17,041 nucleotides of DNA from Chloroflexota bacterium (lineage in GTDB: Bacteria; Chloroflexota; Dehalococcoidia; UBA2247; RBG-13-53-26), in contig QMOF01000018.1 in assembly GCA_003650185.1 (NCBI GenBank), forward strand, positions 1 through 17,041. The letters run 5' to 3'. Under the pieces are notes generated by a model. That model was not told the DNA's origin. It did not search any database and saw only the letters and a list, made by a program, of their open reading frames with translations. Below, piece after piece: positions 1-7,377 of the stretch. Both the position numbers and the translations under genes were made by a program. Each line of letters begins with the position of its first letter. The stretch's first letter is position 1.

Positions 1-276
1 CTGAAGAGGAGGGAAGAGGCCCTGGCGATGGCTTGGTAACGGATATGGAGGGGCTCGAAACCCTGAGTGGGCCCCCCGGACCCGGGTCCATCGAGTGAGA
101 GCGCAGCTCCTCACCTTCCTCCGGAGGCCAAACCTGCCACAATGCTATTCCCCCGACTGGTGACCCAAGCTCCTAGGCTGGTCATATCAGGGAAGCCCGC
201 AAGCGCACGCTCAGCGGAGCTTTCGCTGGTCGCTTGAGCTTTCCTGGTGCAAGGGCGGGCCAGGAGCAACCCCTGT
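1..276. other. Left-edge region without a confident gene
   Basis: No convincing coding region is seen. One plus-strand frame is open from the window edge to a TGA at 96-98 and would encode a short Gly/Pro/Glu-rich tail (ending GPPGPGSIE). It could be the C-terminus of a gene lying to the left, but 31 codons without a recognisable motif are not evidence enough. The minus-strand frame across 111-314 overlaps the response-regulator gene and has no family resemblance. The stretch also holds the hairpin at 209-239 downstream of the response regulator. Confidence 0.4.
209..239 (-). other. Hairpin downstream of the response-regulator gene
   Basis: Read on the minus strand, this segment folds as GCTCA/TGAGC, a bulged A, GCG/CGC, a small internal loop, then AGC-GAAA-GCT with a GNRA-type tetraloop. 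It begins 37 nt after the response-regulator stop codon. No T-run follows, so it is not a standard intrinsic terminator. It could mark the 3' end of the two-component transcript or be incidental. Confidence 0.25.
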
Positions 277-909
277 CTAGATGAGCTTGCGTCTATGGGC
301 CTCGGCGATGGCATGTGTACGGCTCTCGACGTTCAGTTTCCTCATTATCTGGCGCAGGTCCCTTTTGACGGTAGCGTGACTGACAAAGATTTGCCCAGCT
401 ATCTCCTTCGCGTTCAAGCCGGAGGCGAGGAGCCGAAGAATATCGCGCTCCCGGCCGGAAAGGTCGGCCTCCTTGCTTGCCCGGCTCAAATCGGCAAAAC
501 GGCGGAAAAGTTCGCGACCGAGGGACCGATCGATTATGGCCTCACCCGCGCGGACGGCGCGGATAGCCCGTGACAACTCGCCGTAGTCGACGCTCTTGAG
601 CAGGTAGCCTGAGGCTCCAGCCTCGATCGCTTCGGGTACATAGTCATCAGCATATGAGGTCAGCATGACCACATCCATATCGGGGTACGCCCTCTTTAGC
701 TGACGCGTGGCCTCGATCCCGTCCATTCCGGGTATCCTGATGTCCATCAGGACAACATCGGGCCGCTTCAGGTCGGCCTCGGCCAGCGCATCTTCGCCAG
801 TCTCTGCTTCGCCCACAACCTCAATGCCTTCGTCCAGCTCTAGAAGATGCCGCATGCCCTGACGCATTATCTTGTGGTCGTCTACCAGTAGAACGCGGAT
901 CTTGGTCAT
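277..909 (-). CDS. NarL/FixJ-family response regulator (REC + LuxR HTH)
   Basis: DNA-binding response regulator of 210 residues, the usual length for the NarL group. The receiver domain covers about residues 4-120, with the acidic pair D10/D11, phospho-acceptor D56 (VVLMDIRIPG), T84 and K105, so all residues needed for phosphorylation are present. A linker leads to a LuxR-type helix-turn-helix at about 148-208 (LSGRERDILRLLASGLNAKE, then VSHATVKRDL). The start ATG lies 3 nt after the TAA of the histidine kinase gene, with an AGGGTGG ribosome-binding site inside the kinase's last codons, so the pair is co-transcribed and probably translationally coupled. The upstream kinase is its likely phospho-donor. 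Target genes cannot be read from the sequence. Family call is firm; physiological role unknown. Confidence 0.93.
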   Translation of the reverse strand: MTKIRVLLVDDHKIMRQGMRHLLELDEGIEVVGEAETGEDALAEADLKRPDVVLMDIRIPGMDGIEATRQLKRAYPDMDVVMLTSYADDYVPEAIEAGASGYLLKSVDYGELSRAIRAVRAGEAIIDRSLGRELFRRFADLSRASKEADLSGRERDILRLLASGLNAKEIAGQIFVSHATVKRDLRQIMRKLNVESRTHAIAEAHRRKLI

Positions 910-912
910 AGG

Positions 913-2619
913 TTAACCACCCTGGGGGCCACGCAGGCCACGGCTCGCCTTGTGCCGCCCTTGCTTCCCATCAGGTGCCACGATAGGAATGGACATCTCA
1001 ACCCGCGTACCACCTCCAGGACGTGTGTCCACCTTCAGAGTCCCTCCCATCAATTCCGCTCTCTCCATCATGCCAGCCAGACCAAGGTGGCCGTCTGCTG
1101 GCACGCTCGCAGTCTGGGGGGAGTAGTCAAATCCTTTACCATTGTCGGTTACCTTGAGGAACACGCCTGTCGGCAGAAAGCGCAGCAGCACACTCACTCT
1201 CGTAGCATCGGCATGCCGACGTGTGTTGTTCAAGGCTTCCTGGGCAATACGATAGACACCGATCTCTACGCTTGGATCCAGTCGCCGAGCTACACCTTCC
1301 ATCCGGAAAGAACACGAGAGATGCTTGTAGTTCTCAGCATACTCGGTGACGTGCTGACGCAGAGCCTGGGCAAGCCCACGCTTACCCAGAATGGGTGGAT
1401 GAAGGCCTGCAGCTACCCGGCGCAGGTCTGCCAGCGTCTGCTCCAGTGCTCCCTTGGCATGGGTAAGCTCTCCCCGCAAGCGCTCCAGGTTTGATCTGGA
1501 AAGCAGTTCCTCGGCTGCGCCAATGTGAGCCAGCACCCCGTACATCGACTGCGTCACGGTATCGTGCAAGTCCAGTGACAGTCTTCTCCTTTCGTCCTCC
1601 TGAGCGGTGAGCACCTGCCCCAGTAGCTGCTCAACGTGTGATCTCTCTGCGCTGACGGTGTCGTAGAGCCGAGCATTCTCTATAGCGATGGCTGCCTCGT
1701 TGGCAAAGGCAGCCAGTAGCTCTGTTCTGCTGCCAAACGCTGCTGGCTGTAGGCTATGCACCAGCAACACGCCAATGATGGCGTCCTTCGTTTTCATGGG
1801 TACGCCAGCATAGGACTTGATACCCGTTGCCAACGGGATAGGCTTCATGTCCTCGGCGCCATCGGCGTCATCGACTATTACGGCATCGCCTGTGGCAATG
1901 ATCCGCTCAATGAGTTCGCGTCGGCGCGTTTCATCGTAAGGAGGAGGGATGCGGGCAAAGTCTTCACACCCGATCCCGAGACTGTCGTCCTCGTTTACCG
2001 TCACAATGCTGGTATAGGCAGAATCGACGGCTGCTCCCACCTGAGACACTATCTCCTTCAGCACTTTCTCGAGGTCAAGGGTCCGGGTTATTGACATCAG
2101 TACGCTGTGGAGCGCAGCCAGCTCCCTGGTGCGCTGGAGTATCTTCTGCTCTGCGACCTTGCGGTGGGTGATATCGCGCACGATTGCCATAACGGCTGGT
2201 CTTCCCCTGTACTGTATGAGCCTTGCAGAGACCTCAGCGTCCTTTGGGATGCCGTCTTTGCACATTATTCTCGTTTCGTATGAAGACGCCACCTCTTTGC
2301 CAGCCACGCGGGCTTCATACCTTTGGATGACCACATCCCTGCACTCGGGTGCCAGCAGCCCAAAGAAGCGCATGCCTGTCAATTCCTCGACTGTATAGCC
2401 GTAGATCTCTTCCGCAGCCTTGTTCACGAACTGCAGGACGCCGTCTTGAGTGATGAGTACCGCGTCCGCCGATTGCTCAACCAGAGTCGAGTATTTGGCC
2501 TCCGATTCTCGCAGCTCCTCTTCGACCCGGCTACGCCAGGCCTCCGATGCCTCCAGTTCAGCAACACGCCGGCGCAACGCTGCCAATTCGGCAGTAGGGG
2601 CTTTCTTCTTTCCGATCAC
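913..2619 (-). CDS. Soluble PAS-GAF sensor histidine kinase (HisKA_3 family)
   Basis: Cytoplasmic sensor kinase, 568 residues from the start chosen here. Order of parts: a short coiled-coil-like stretch (about 8-40), PAS domain (about 40-152), GAF domain (about 172-317), a second helical linker, dimerisation/phospho-acceptor HisKA_3 helix with RRRLSLDLHDTVTQ (phospho-His H352), and an HATPase domain with N-box EALNN (461-465), G1 DNGKGF (492-497) and G2 GHLGLAGM. No transmembrane segment is seen, so the signal is internal. The GAF and PAS ligands are not identifiable by eye. The longest frame begins with TTG at 2697, but a near-consensus promoter (2678-2707) overlaps that codon, so translation should start downstream. 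GTG at 2619 has GGAG 5 nt ahead of it. It is the partner of the response regulator immediately downstream. Confidence 0.9.
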   Translation of the reverse strand: MIGKKKAPTAELAALRRRVAELEASEAWRSRVEEELRESEAKYSTLVEQSADAVLITQDGVLQFVNKAAEEIYGYTVEELTGMRFFGLLAPECRDVVIQRYEARVAGKEVASSYETRIMCKDGIPKDAEVSARLIQYRGRPAVMAIVRDITHRKVAEQKILQRTRELAALHSVLMSITRTLDLEKVLKEIVSQVGAAVDSAYTSIVTVNEDDSLGIGCEDFARIPPPYDETRRRELIERIIATGDAVIVDDADGAEDMKPIPLATGIKSYAGVPMKTKDAIIGVLLVHSLQPAAFGSRTELLAAFANEAAIAIENARLYDTVSAERSHVEQLLGQVLTAQEDERRRLSLDLHDTVTQSMYGVLAHIGAAEELLSRSNLERLRGELTHAKGALEQTLADLRRVAAGLHPPILGKRGLAQALRQHVTEYAENYKHLSCSFRMEGVARRLDPSVEIGVYRIAQEALNNTRRHADATRVSVLLRFLPTGVFLKVTDNGKGFDYSPQTASVPADGHLGLAGMMERAELMGGTLKVDTRPGGGTRVEMSIPIVAPDGKQGRHKASRGLRGPQGG

Positions 2620-2677
2620 GACCGCTCCGGCATCGCGCCCTCGGGATGCACGCCTTTGCACGCACTCCGTGTCAGCA

Positions 2678-2707
2678 ATGATAGTGATCGTGTCCAACCC
2701 TTGTCAA
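2678..2707 (-). promoter_or_regulatory. Sigma-70-type promoter of the two-component operon
   Basis: On the minus strand a perfect -35 TTGACA (2707-2702) is followed after 18 nt by TATCAT (2683-2678), one mismatch from TATAAT. The expected transcription start is near 2671, about 50 nt ahead of the GTG at 2619. Because the upstream TTG at 2697 would lie between the two boxes, this promoter decides the kinase start. Confidence 0.6.
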
Positions 2708-3133
2708 CGCAGATGCAAGAGTACACTTGTCTGGAGAGCGGCAGGGGAAGCTCGCGCATGACGCTGTCGACCGGAAGAACAGGCAAGACGGAGGCCGTTG
2801 AGGAATGATCAAAGCGCACGCGTTGACAGTCGGAATGAATGCGTGCTACTTTCCAGCAGGGGAGTATTGACGGCCTCGACCTGGACCAAGGTGTTTGGGT
2901 CAAGATAGGCAGGAAAGCTGATCGAAGTGCTCTGGAAGTTCTTGCTTCTATGCACGGGATAAGGTCCCGGCAGAGCCGGGAAGCCAAGGCGAAGTGGAGC
3001 ATGTTCAGTCAGGGGGTGTTCCATCACTCGACCTTCTGCTAACAGGCTTGCTGCTACTCTGCCGCACCATGGCTGGGCTGACTGAGGACTACGAGCCGTA
3101 CGGTGGGAGTGGCGCAGGGAGCGCCCACTCAAA
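2708..3133. other. Gene-free gap between divergent units
   Basis: About 430 nt between the kinase promoter (minus) and the SnoaL-protein promoter (plus). The frames open here on either strand are short, mutually overlapping and show no protein-like motif or ribosome-binding site. A small perfect hairpin, CCCGGC-AGA-GCCGGG, lies at 2966-2980 followed by a G-rich stretch. I could not match it to a known riboswitch or small RNA. Nothing else was recognised. Confidence 0.5.
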
Positions 3134-3142
3134 TGCTAGAAT
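3134..3142 (+). promoter_or_regulatory. Extended -10 promoter for the SnoaL-like gene
   Basis: The sequence TGCTAGAAT is an extended -10 element (TGn followed by TAGAAT, one mismatch from TATAAT). There is no good -35 box 17 nt upstream, which is typical of extended -10 promoters. The predicted start near 3149 leaves a leader of about 26 nt carrying the AAGGGGGTGG ribosome-binding site before the ATG at 3175. Confidence 0.45.
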
Positions 3143-3174
3143 GTAAGCATAGCAGGAAATATAAGGGGGTGGTC

Positions 3175-3720
3175 ATGACCAAGTTGGAAGAGCTGGAAGC
3201 CAGGATCAGGGTCCTGGAGGACGTCGAAGCTATCAGGCGGTTGAGAAACAAGTACTTCCGCTGCCTGGATGGCAAGCTGTGGGATGAGATGGCTGAGTGC
3301 TTCACTGATGATGTGGCAGCAAGCTACTTCAATGGTGAGATCAACCTGAGAGGCAAGGAGAAGACGATAGAGTTCTTCAAGCTAGGCCTCACAGACGCTC
3401 TTATCGGACTGCACCACGGTCATCACCCTGAGATTGAGATAACCAGCGACACAACAGCCAGGGGCACGTGGGGACTCTACAACTACCTCATCGACAGAAC
3501 AAATAACAGGGGACAGCGGATCGGCGGCATATACCAGGACGAGTATGTCAAAGAGAACGGCCAGTGGAAGATAAAGTCCATTGCGTGCAACCAGTTGTTT
3601 CAAGAGAACTGGGATCGACGCGATATGCCGAGCCTTGAACTGACACTCAGGGGAACACCGCAGCATGCGGCCAGGCCAGTCTGGAAGCTGGCTGAGCAGG
3701 ATAATCAGGCGGCAGGATAG
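3175..3720 (+). CDS. SnoaL-like (NTF2-fold) protein resembling BaiE dehydratase
   Basis: Protein of 181 residues, the size of single-domain NTF2-fold/SnoaL_4 proteins, which bind small hydrophobic molecules or act as dehydratases and isomerases. The N-terminal helix and the following block (LEELEARIRVLEDVEAI, then NKYFRCLDGKLWDEM at 25-39) closely resemble, from memory, bile-acid 7-alpha-dehydratase BaiE. The putative catalytic residues Y27, D32 and H83 (LHHGHHPEI) have counterparts, while the BaiE Asp near the 'EDNLIF' position appears to be Asn103 here. The start ATG at 3175 follows AAGGGGGTGG; the in-frame ATG at 3133 lies inside the promoter. It stands alone with no bai genes nearby, so the substrate is unknown. 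Fold assignment is good; dehydratase activity is inference. Confidence 0.78.
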   Translation: MTKLEELEARIRVLEDVEAIRRLRNKYFRCLDGKLWDEMAECFTDDVAASYFNGEINLRGKEKTIEFFKLGLTDALIGLHHGHHPEIEITSDTTARGTWGLYNYLIDRTNNRGQRIGGIYQDEYVKENGQWKIKSIACNQLFQENWDRRDMPSLELTLRGTPQHAARPVWKLAEQDNQAAG

Positions 3721-3784
3721 TCCCTGAAGGCCAGCATAGGCGCGGGCATTCTTACACCGGTTGCATAGTGGGTGTGACCGGGCC

Positions 3785-3812
3785 ACTCCCCGAGATCGAG
3801 ACCTGGGGGAGT
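3785..3812. repeat. Inverted repeat between the SnoaL and flavoprotein genes
   Basis: ACTCCCC (3785-3791) and GGGGAGT (3806-3812) form a 7-bp stem around a 14-nt loop in the 210-nt gap. No T-run follows, so it may be a weak terminator, an operator or chance. No promoter was confidently identified in this gap. Confidence 0.25.
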
Positions 3813-3930
3813 ACGAGGATCAGTTTGCCGGACTCTGCCGTTGCCAGCGATATGCGCGGGGCGCACGGTGAGGTGCCTCATTCGGCAGCTTGCAGCGCAA
3901 CAACAGAACGATACTGAGACGGGGGCAACA

Positions 3931-5304
3931 ATGGAAAGAGAAAAGCTTGTGGTAATAGGTGGGGTGGCCGCCGGGATGAGTGCGGCCAGCCGTGCCAAGA
4001 GGAACCGGCCTGACATGGAGGTGACTGTTCTAGAGAGGGGTAGCTTCGTGTCCTATGGTTCCTGCGGGTTGCCGTATTTCGTAGCGGACTTGGTCAAGGA
4101 CGTTCAGGGCCTGGTCGTGCATGATGCAGACTTCTTCAGACAGAAGCGGGGGATCGAAGTCCTGACACGGCACGAGGTAAGCCGGATAGACACGAGCAAC
4201 AAGGTGGTCGTGGCTCGAAATCTGGAAAAGGGCGAGGAGGTGACGCTGGGCTACGACAAGCTGGCCATATGCACGGGGGCGTCTCCTGTACGGCCGGAGG
4301 TGCCCGGGGTTGACCTGAGGAACGTATTCGTCATCCGGACCGCCGAAGACGGCGTGATTCTGAAGGATTTTATAAAGCAAGCAAGGCCCAAGGCGGCTGT
4401 GATAGTTGGCGCCGGGCTGATTGGCCTGGAGATGGCTGAGGCGCTGAGGGCGAGGGGTCTCGCGGTAACCGTGATGAAGAGACCGGGGAGCAATATCCTC
4501 AAGATGTTTGACGACGATATGGCCAGCCTGGTGGAGGATGAGCTCAGGCAGCATGGTGTCGATCTTGTCAAAGAAGCGGTAATCCAGGGATTTGAACCTG
4601 TTGGTGATGGCAGAGCAGGGCAGGTGGTCCTCAGGGATAAGGCTTATCCTGCTGATCTTGTACTGCTGGCCGCTGGGTCGAGACCAAACTCGGCTCTGGC
4701 CAGGGCAGCCGGGCTGGAGGTGGCTTCCAACGGGACCATAGTTGTTGATGAAAGGATGCAGACGAGCGATCCAGACGTTTTTGCCGCAGGCGATTGCGTG
4801 GGGCAGAAGCACATAATCACTGGGAAAGATGTGTACATTCCTCGGGGTACCACCGCTAACAAACAGGGCCGGATTGCGGGTGAGAATGTTTCAGGCGGAA
4901 ATGAAGTCTTTCAGGGTGTCCTGGGCACAGCGGTTTCCAAGCTGTTCGGTCTAACCGTCGCTCGCACGGGCTTGAGCGCCACCGAGGCGGCCGCCGAGGG
5001 GTATGATTTCGCCACCTCGACTGTGGCACACCCGTCCCACGCGCACACCTACCCCGATCCCGAGCCAGAAGACATAACCATCAAGCTAGTAATGGACAGG
5101 AAGACGGGCCGGCTCCTTGGTGCCCAGATGGTGGGCAAGATCGGGGTAGCCAAGCGGATAGACGTCTTCGCCACGGCCCTCCAGAGCCGGCTGACTGTCG
5201 ACGAGGTAAGCAGACTGGACCTGGGCTACTCGCCGCCCTTCGCACCTGTCTGGGATGCTATCCTGGTGGCGGCCAACGTCGGCTCGAGGAAGCTAAAAAA
5301 CTGA
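3931..5304 (+). CDS. FAD/NAD(P)-dependent CoA-disulfide/persulfide reductase-family oxidoreductase
   Basis: Flavoprotein of 457 residues in the single-Cys pyridine-nucleotide disulfide oxidoreductase group (CoA-disulfide reductase, NADH oxidase, CoA-persulfide reductase). It has the FAD-binding GGVAAG (10-15), the redox Cys45 in SYGSCGLPYF, the NAD(P)-binding GAGLIG (160-165), the second FAD motif DVFAAGDC (282-289) and a C-terminal dimerisation domain from about 335. Two tyrosines that assist CoA substrates in CoA-disulfide reductases seem conserved (Y374 in AHTYP and Y433 in LGYSPPFAPV), which favours a CoA-thiol or persulfide substrate over plain NADH oxidase. No rhodanese domain is fused. 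The start ATG at 3931 follows GGGGG; the frame extends upstream without initiation signals. Expected cytoplasmic role: thiol/persulfide or oxygen-stress redox balance. Exact substrate not resolved. Confidence 0.87.
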   Translation: MEREKLVVIGGVAAGMSAASRAKRNRPDMEVTVLERGSFVSYGSCGLPYFVADLVKDVQGLVVHDADFFRQKRGIEVLTRHEVSRIDTSNKVVVARNLEKGEEVTLGYDKLAICTGASPVRPEVPGVDLRNVFVIRTAEDGVILKDFIKQARPKAAVIVGAGLIGLEMAEALRARGLAVTVMKRPGSNILKMFDDDMASLVEDELRQHGVDLVKEAVIQGFEPVGDGRAGQVVLRDKAYPADLVLLAAGSRPNSALARAAGLEVASNGTIVVDERMQTSDPDVFAAGDCVGQKHIITGKDVYIPRGTTANKQGRIAGENVSGGNEVFQGVLGTAVSKLFGLTVARTGLSATEAAAEGYDFATSTVAHPSHAHTYPDPEPEDITIKLVMDRKTGRLLGAQMVGKIGVAKRIDVFATALQSRLTVDEVSRLDLGYSPPFAPVWDAILVAANVGSRKLKN

Positions 5305-5514
5305 CACGGCCCCGAAGGAATGGCAAAGGCCGCACATGGCAGGATGCTTCCTTAATTGTGGCCAGCGCTCCACGCCTCTACGCCAAGCGCAACCCCCTAC
5401 ACCGGCCCGCTCAAGGGCTGCCCCGCCGCATCCTCAACTATGCCCTTCGGTGAAGGGTGAGCGCACCACTGGCTGACTACTTCCCGGCTTGACGTAATCC
5501 ACCGGCCCACCTGG
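5305..5514. other. Convergent intergenic region with a small hairpin
   Basis: Gap of 210 nt between the convergent flavoprotein and metF genes. CCCTTC-GGT-GAAGGG at 5443-5457 is a perfect 6-bp stem with a 3-nt loop and could work on both strands as a transcription stop, but there is no T-run. One short plus-strand frame (ending LNYALR, stop near 5459) is open through the gap without a start or a family match. Nothing else was seen. Confidence 0.35.
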
Positions 5515-6393
5515 CTATTTGAGCTCTGCTTCGGCTATGACGTCCGGCACCAGTTCATCCCATCCGAGGGGCATGATATGGACCCCCTGGCAAAGCGACT
5601 TCACCTGCCGAATGATGCGAGCGGTGATCTCCACAGATTTCTTCTTCCGGTCTTCCTTCCGGGTCTCTTCCATCTCGCTGATAATGCTGTCCGGAACATT
5701 GATCCCGGCCACGTTCGCGTTCATAAACCGGGCCATAGCAGGGCTCTTGATGAGGACCATGCCGGCCAGGACAGGTACCCCGAGCTTCTGCACCTGGTTC
5801 ATGAACTTCTCAAATCGCTCCGGCTCATATATGGCCTGTGTCTGGAAGAATCTGGCTCCGGCCTCGATCTTCTTCTTCATCTTGATTTTCTGTGGCTCCA
5901 GCGGGTCGGCCGCCGGGGTCACCACAGCCCCCAGGAAGAAGTCAGGCTTCCCTTCCAGCTCGTGGCCAGCCATGTCGTGCCCGTTATTCAAGGTGCTGGC
6001 AGCCTTGAGCAGTTGCACCGAATCAAGGTCGTAGACGGGTCTGGCATCGCTGTGGTCGCCCAGGGCTGGGTGGTCGCCCGTGAGGCACAGTACATTCTTG
6101 ATGCCGAAGGCCCAAGCGCTGAGCAGGTCCGATTGAAGCGCCAGTCGATTCCGGTCACGGCAGGTAAGCTGGTAGACCGGCTCCAGGCCTTGCTCGACCA
6201 GCTTGGCGCAGACCACCATCGAGCCGATGCGCATCACGGCACTTTGCAGGTCTGTCACGTTGATGGCAACCACCTTGTCGCGCAATTCCCTTGCATGGTG
6301 CAGGCATGCTCCCAGATCGACGCCTTTAGGCGGTCCAACCTCTCCAGTTATCACAAACTTGCCGCTTTCAAGCGCCTGCCGTAGCTTACTCAT
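5515..6393 (-). CDS. metF: Methylenetetrahydrofolate reductase, MetF family
   Basis: TIM-barrel flavoprotein of 292 residues, the length of bacterial MetF. It reduces 5,10-methylene- to 5-methyl-tetrahydrofolate (or the reverse), in the methyl branch of the Wood-Ljungdahl pathway and in methionine synthesis. Visible motifs are the N-terminal strand FVITGEVGPPKG with the catalytic Glu18, the folate/FAD block VLCLTGDHP (D107 corresponding to the family's LxGD aspartate), QLTCRDRNR (75-83), and FFQTQAIYEPERF (182-194). The ATG at 6393 is preceded by AAAGGAG; the frame upstream of it lies in the intergenic spacer and in metV and is a shadow. It lies 31 nt downstream of metV in the same operon, which points to the MetVF type that takes electrons through MetV rather than directly from NADH. 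The electron donor is not encoded here. Confidence 0.9.
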   Translation of the reverse strand: MSKLRQALESGKFVITGEVGPPKGVDLGACLHHARELRDKVVAINVTDLQSAVMRIGSMVVCAKLVEQGLEPVYQLTCRDRNRLALQSDLLSAWAFGIKNVLCLTGDHPALGDHSDARPVYDLDSVQLLKAASTLNNGHDMAGHELEGKPDFFLGAVVTPAADPLEPQKIKMKKKIEAGARFFQTQAIYEPERFEKFMNQVQKLGVPVLAGMVLIKSPAMARFMNANVAGINVPDSIISEMEETRKEDRKKKSVEITARIIRQVKSLCQGVHIMPLGWDELVPDVIAEAELK

Positions 6394-6424
6394 GCACGAA
6401 CTCCTTTCCGAAGTTGACCGAAGT

Positions 6425-7144
6425 CTAGTCGTGGTTAACAACCGTATGGCTGCCAGCCAGCGAACTGAACGTTGCCTCGCCGTCACCGAGGGTAAGGCTG
6501 CGAGGCCGACTCCATTTCGAGTACCTCTTGGGCGGCATATACGCTTCCATCTGGTCGAGCCTTCCCAGGGCCCTGAGTCGGTCGTAGATAAGTTGCCACC
6601 CGCAGTCCCGGTTCCTGTCTACCTCGCACTTCCCATCTTTGGCTCCTCCACAGGGTCCGTTGAGCAGGCTCTTGGCGCAGAGGGTAACAGGGCACAAACC
6701 ACCGGCGAAATCGACAATGCACTCGCCACACAGTGAGCAGTACTCAGTGATGAAGTTGTCTGAGACCGTCTCCCCGCCGAAAATAGTGTCGCAGCCGGGA
6801 TGGACCATGGCGCCTTCGGTAGCGTCCAGCACGGTGTGAAATCCCTGGCCACATGCCAGTACCAGAAAAGAGTCTGCCTCCTTGATCTGGTCTCCGTATT
6901 GCTCTTGAAGCACCTTCTTCGTGTTTGAGAGTTTGCAGAGCGAGACCCCGGGGGGCTGGGGCACACACCAACCGATTACATTGATACCTCTCTTCTGAAG
7001 ACGGTTGGCCATCTCTTGTGTTTCGGGTATTCCCCCCGAATGGCACTTGGCTGCACAGTTGTCACAGCCGACTATGAACACCTTCTCACCCGCCTTGAAG
7101 TAGCCAATGATCTCCTCAATGTCCTTCTGAATCGTAGCGTGCAA
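6425..7144 (-). CDS. metV: MetV: methylene-THF reductase zinc/iron-sulfur partner subunit
   Basis: Cysteine-rich protein of 239 residues matching the MTHFR C-terminal (MetV) family, which pairs with MetF in acetogens. The N-terminal half has GCDNCAAKC (C27, C30, C34) plus C60, C70 and C98, fitting iron-sulfur or zinc binding. The C-terminal half has the family signature CSLCGECIVDFAGGLCPVT (136-154) followed by LLNGPCGG and GKCEVDRNRDCGW. It would link MetF to an external electron carrier. The start is TTG at 7144, chosen because a full GGAGGTGA Shine-Dalgarno lies 7 nt ahead and no better start exists. It is the first gene of the metVF operon and is separated from the molybdoenzyme gene by a strong terminator. 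No HdrA, MvhD or RnfC partner is adjacent, so the donor is unknown. Confidence 0.88.
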   Translation of the reverse strand: MHATIQKDIEEIIGYFKAGEKVFIVGCDNCAAKCHSGGIPETQEMANRLQKRGINVIGWCVPQPPGVSLCKLSNTKKVLQEQYGDQIKEADSFLVLACGQGFHTVLDATEGAMVHPGCDTIFGGETVSDNFITEYCSLCGECIVDFAGGLCPVTLCAKSLLNGPCGGAKDGKCEVDRNRDCGWQLIYDRLRALGRLDQMEAYMPPKRYSKWSRPRSLTLGDGEATFSSLAGSHTVVNHD

Positions 7145-7148
7145 GCTG

Positions 7149-7156
7149 TCACCTCC
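7149..7156 (-). promoter_or_regulatory. Strong Shine-Dalgarno fixing the TTG start of metV
   Basis: GGAGGTGA on the minus strand, fully complementary to the anti-Shine-Dalgarno core, 7 nt from the TTG at 7144-7142. It is the main reason for accepting a TTG initiation codon. Confidence 0.7.
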
Positions 7157-7189
7157 TGTTTTGAAAGCCGTGCTGGCTCTGGTCTGCGA

Positions 7190-7249
7190 GTGACGTATTC
7201 TTCAGACCCGGAGCGCCGGAACCGTAGCCTGGGCCATCGCTCACGTCAC
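7190..7249. repeat. Separated 7-bp inverted repeat upstream of metV
   Basis: GTGACGT (7190-7196) and ACGTCAC (7243-7249) are perfect inverted copies 46 nt apart in the metV upstream region. They might be paired regulator half-sites, but no promoter was confidently placed and chance is possible. Confidence 0.2.
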
Positions 7250-7270
7250 CATTGCACTCAGGTAGCCGCA

Positions 7271-7319
7271 TAATAAAGGCCCCCGAGGGCCGCACGCGAA
7301 TTATGCAGCCCCCGGGGGC
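7271..7319 (-). terminator. Intrinsic terminator of the molybdoenzyme gene
   Basis: On the minus strand, GCCCCCGGGGGCTGCA (7319-7304) pairs over its whole 16 nt with TGCGGCCCTCGGGGGC (7294-7279), using two G-T wobbles, around the loop TAATTCGCG. CTTTATTA follows directly. This is a very stable GC stem with a T-rich tail, about 60 nt after the stop codon of the formate-dehydrogenase-like gene. It should keep that transcript out of metVF. On the plus strand no T-run follows. Confidence 0.75.
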
Positions 7320-7377
7320 AAGTCGAAGGGATTTTGACTACCATGCTCTATTTCGTGCGTCTTTCTTTGCTTAGTTT

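Noticed and set aside
2941..3040. Possible small SRP RNA or cobalamin riboswitch (segment with GGTCCCGG, AGCCAAGGC and GTCAGGGGGTG)
   Set aside because: Only scattered short matches; the SRP apical loop and the cobalamin core order are not present, and the downstream gene has its own promoter after this segment.
2809..3132. Long minus-strand open frame upstream of the kinase
   Set aside because: Ser/Arg/Pro-rich translation with no motif, overlapped by other equally poor frames, no ribosome-binding site.
4030..4812. 260-codon minus-strand frame
   Set aside because: It lies wholly inside the flavoprotein gene on the opposite strand and its translation shows no family features; a shadow of GC-rich coding sequence.
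5310..5460. Transposase-tail-like reading frame (ending LNYALR) after the flavoprotein gene
   Set aside because: Too short, no start, no firm match to a transposase and no terminal repeats seen.
5578..6384. 268-codon plus-strand frame
   Set aside because: Antisense shadow of metF, whose own motifs are clear.
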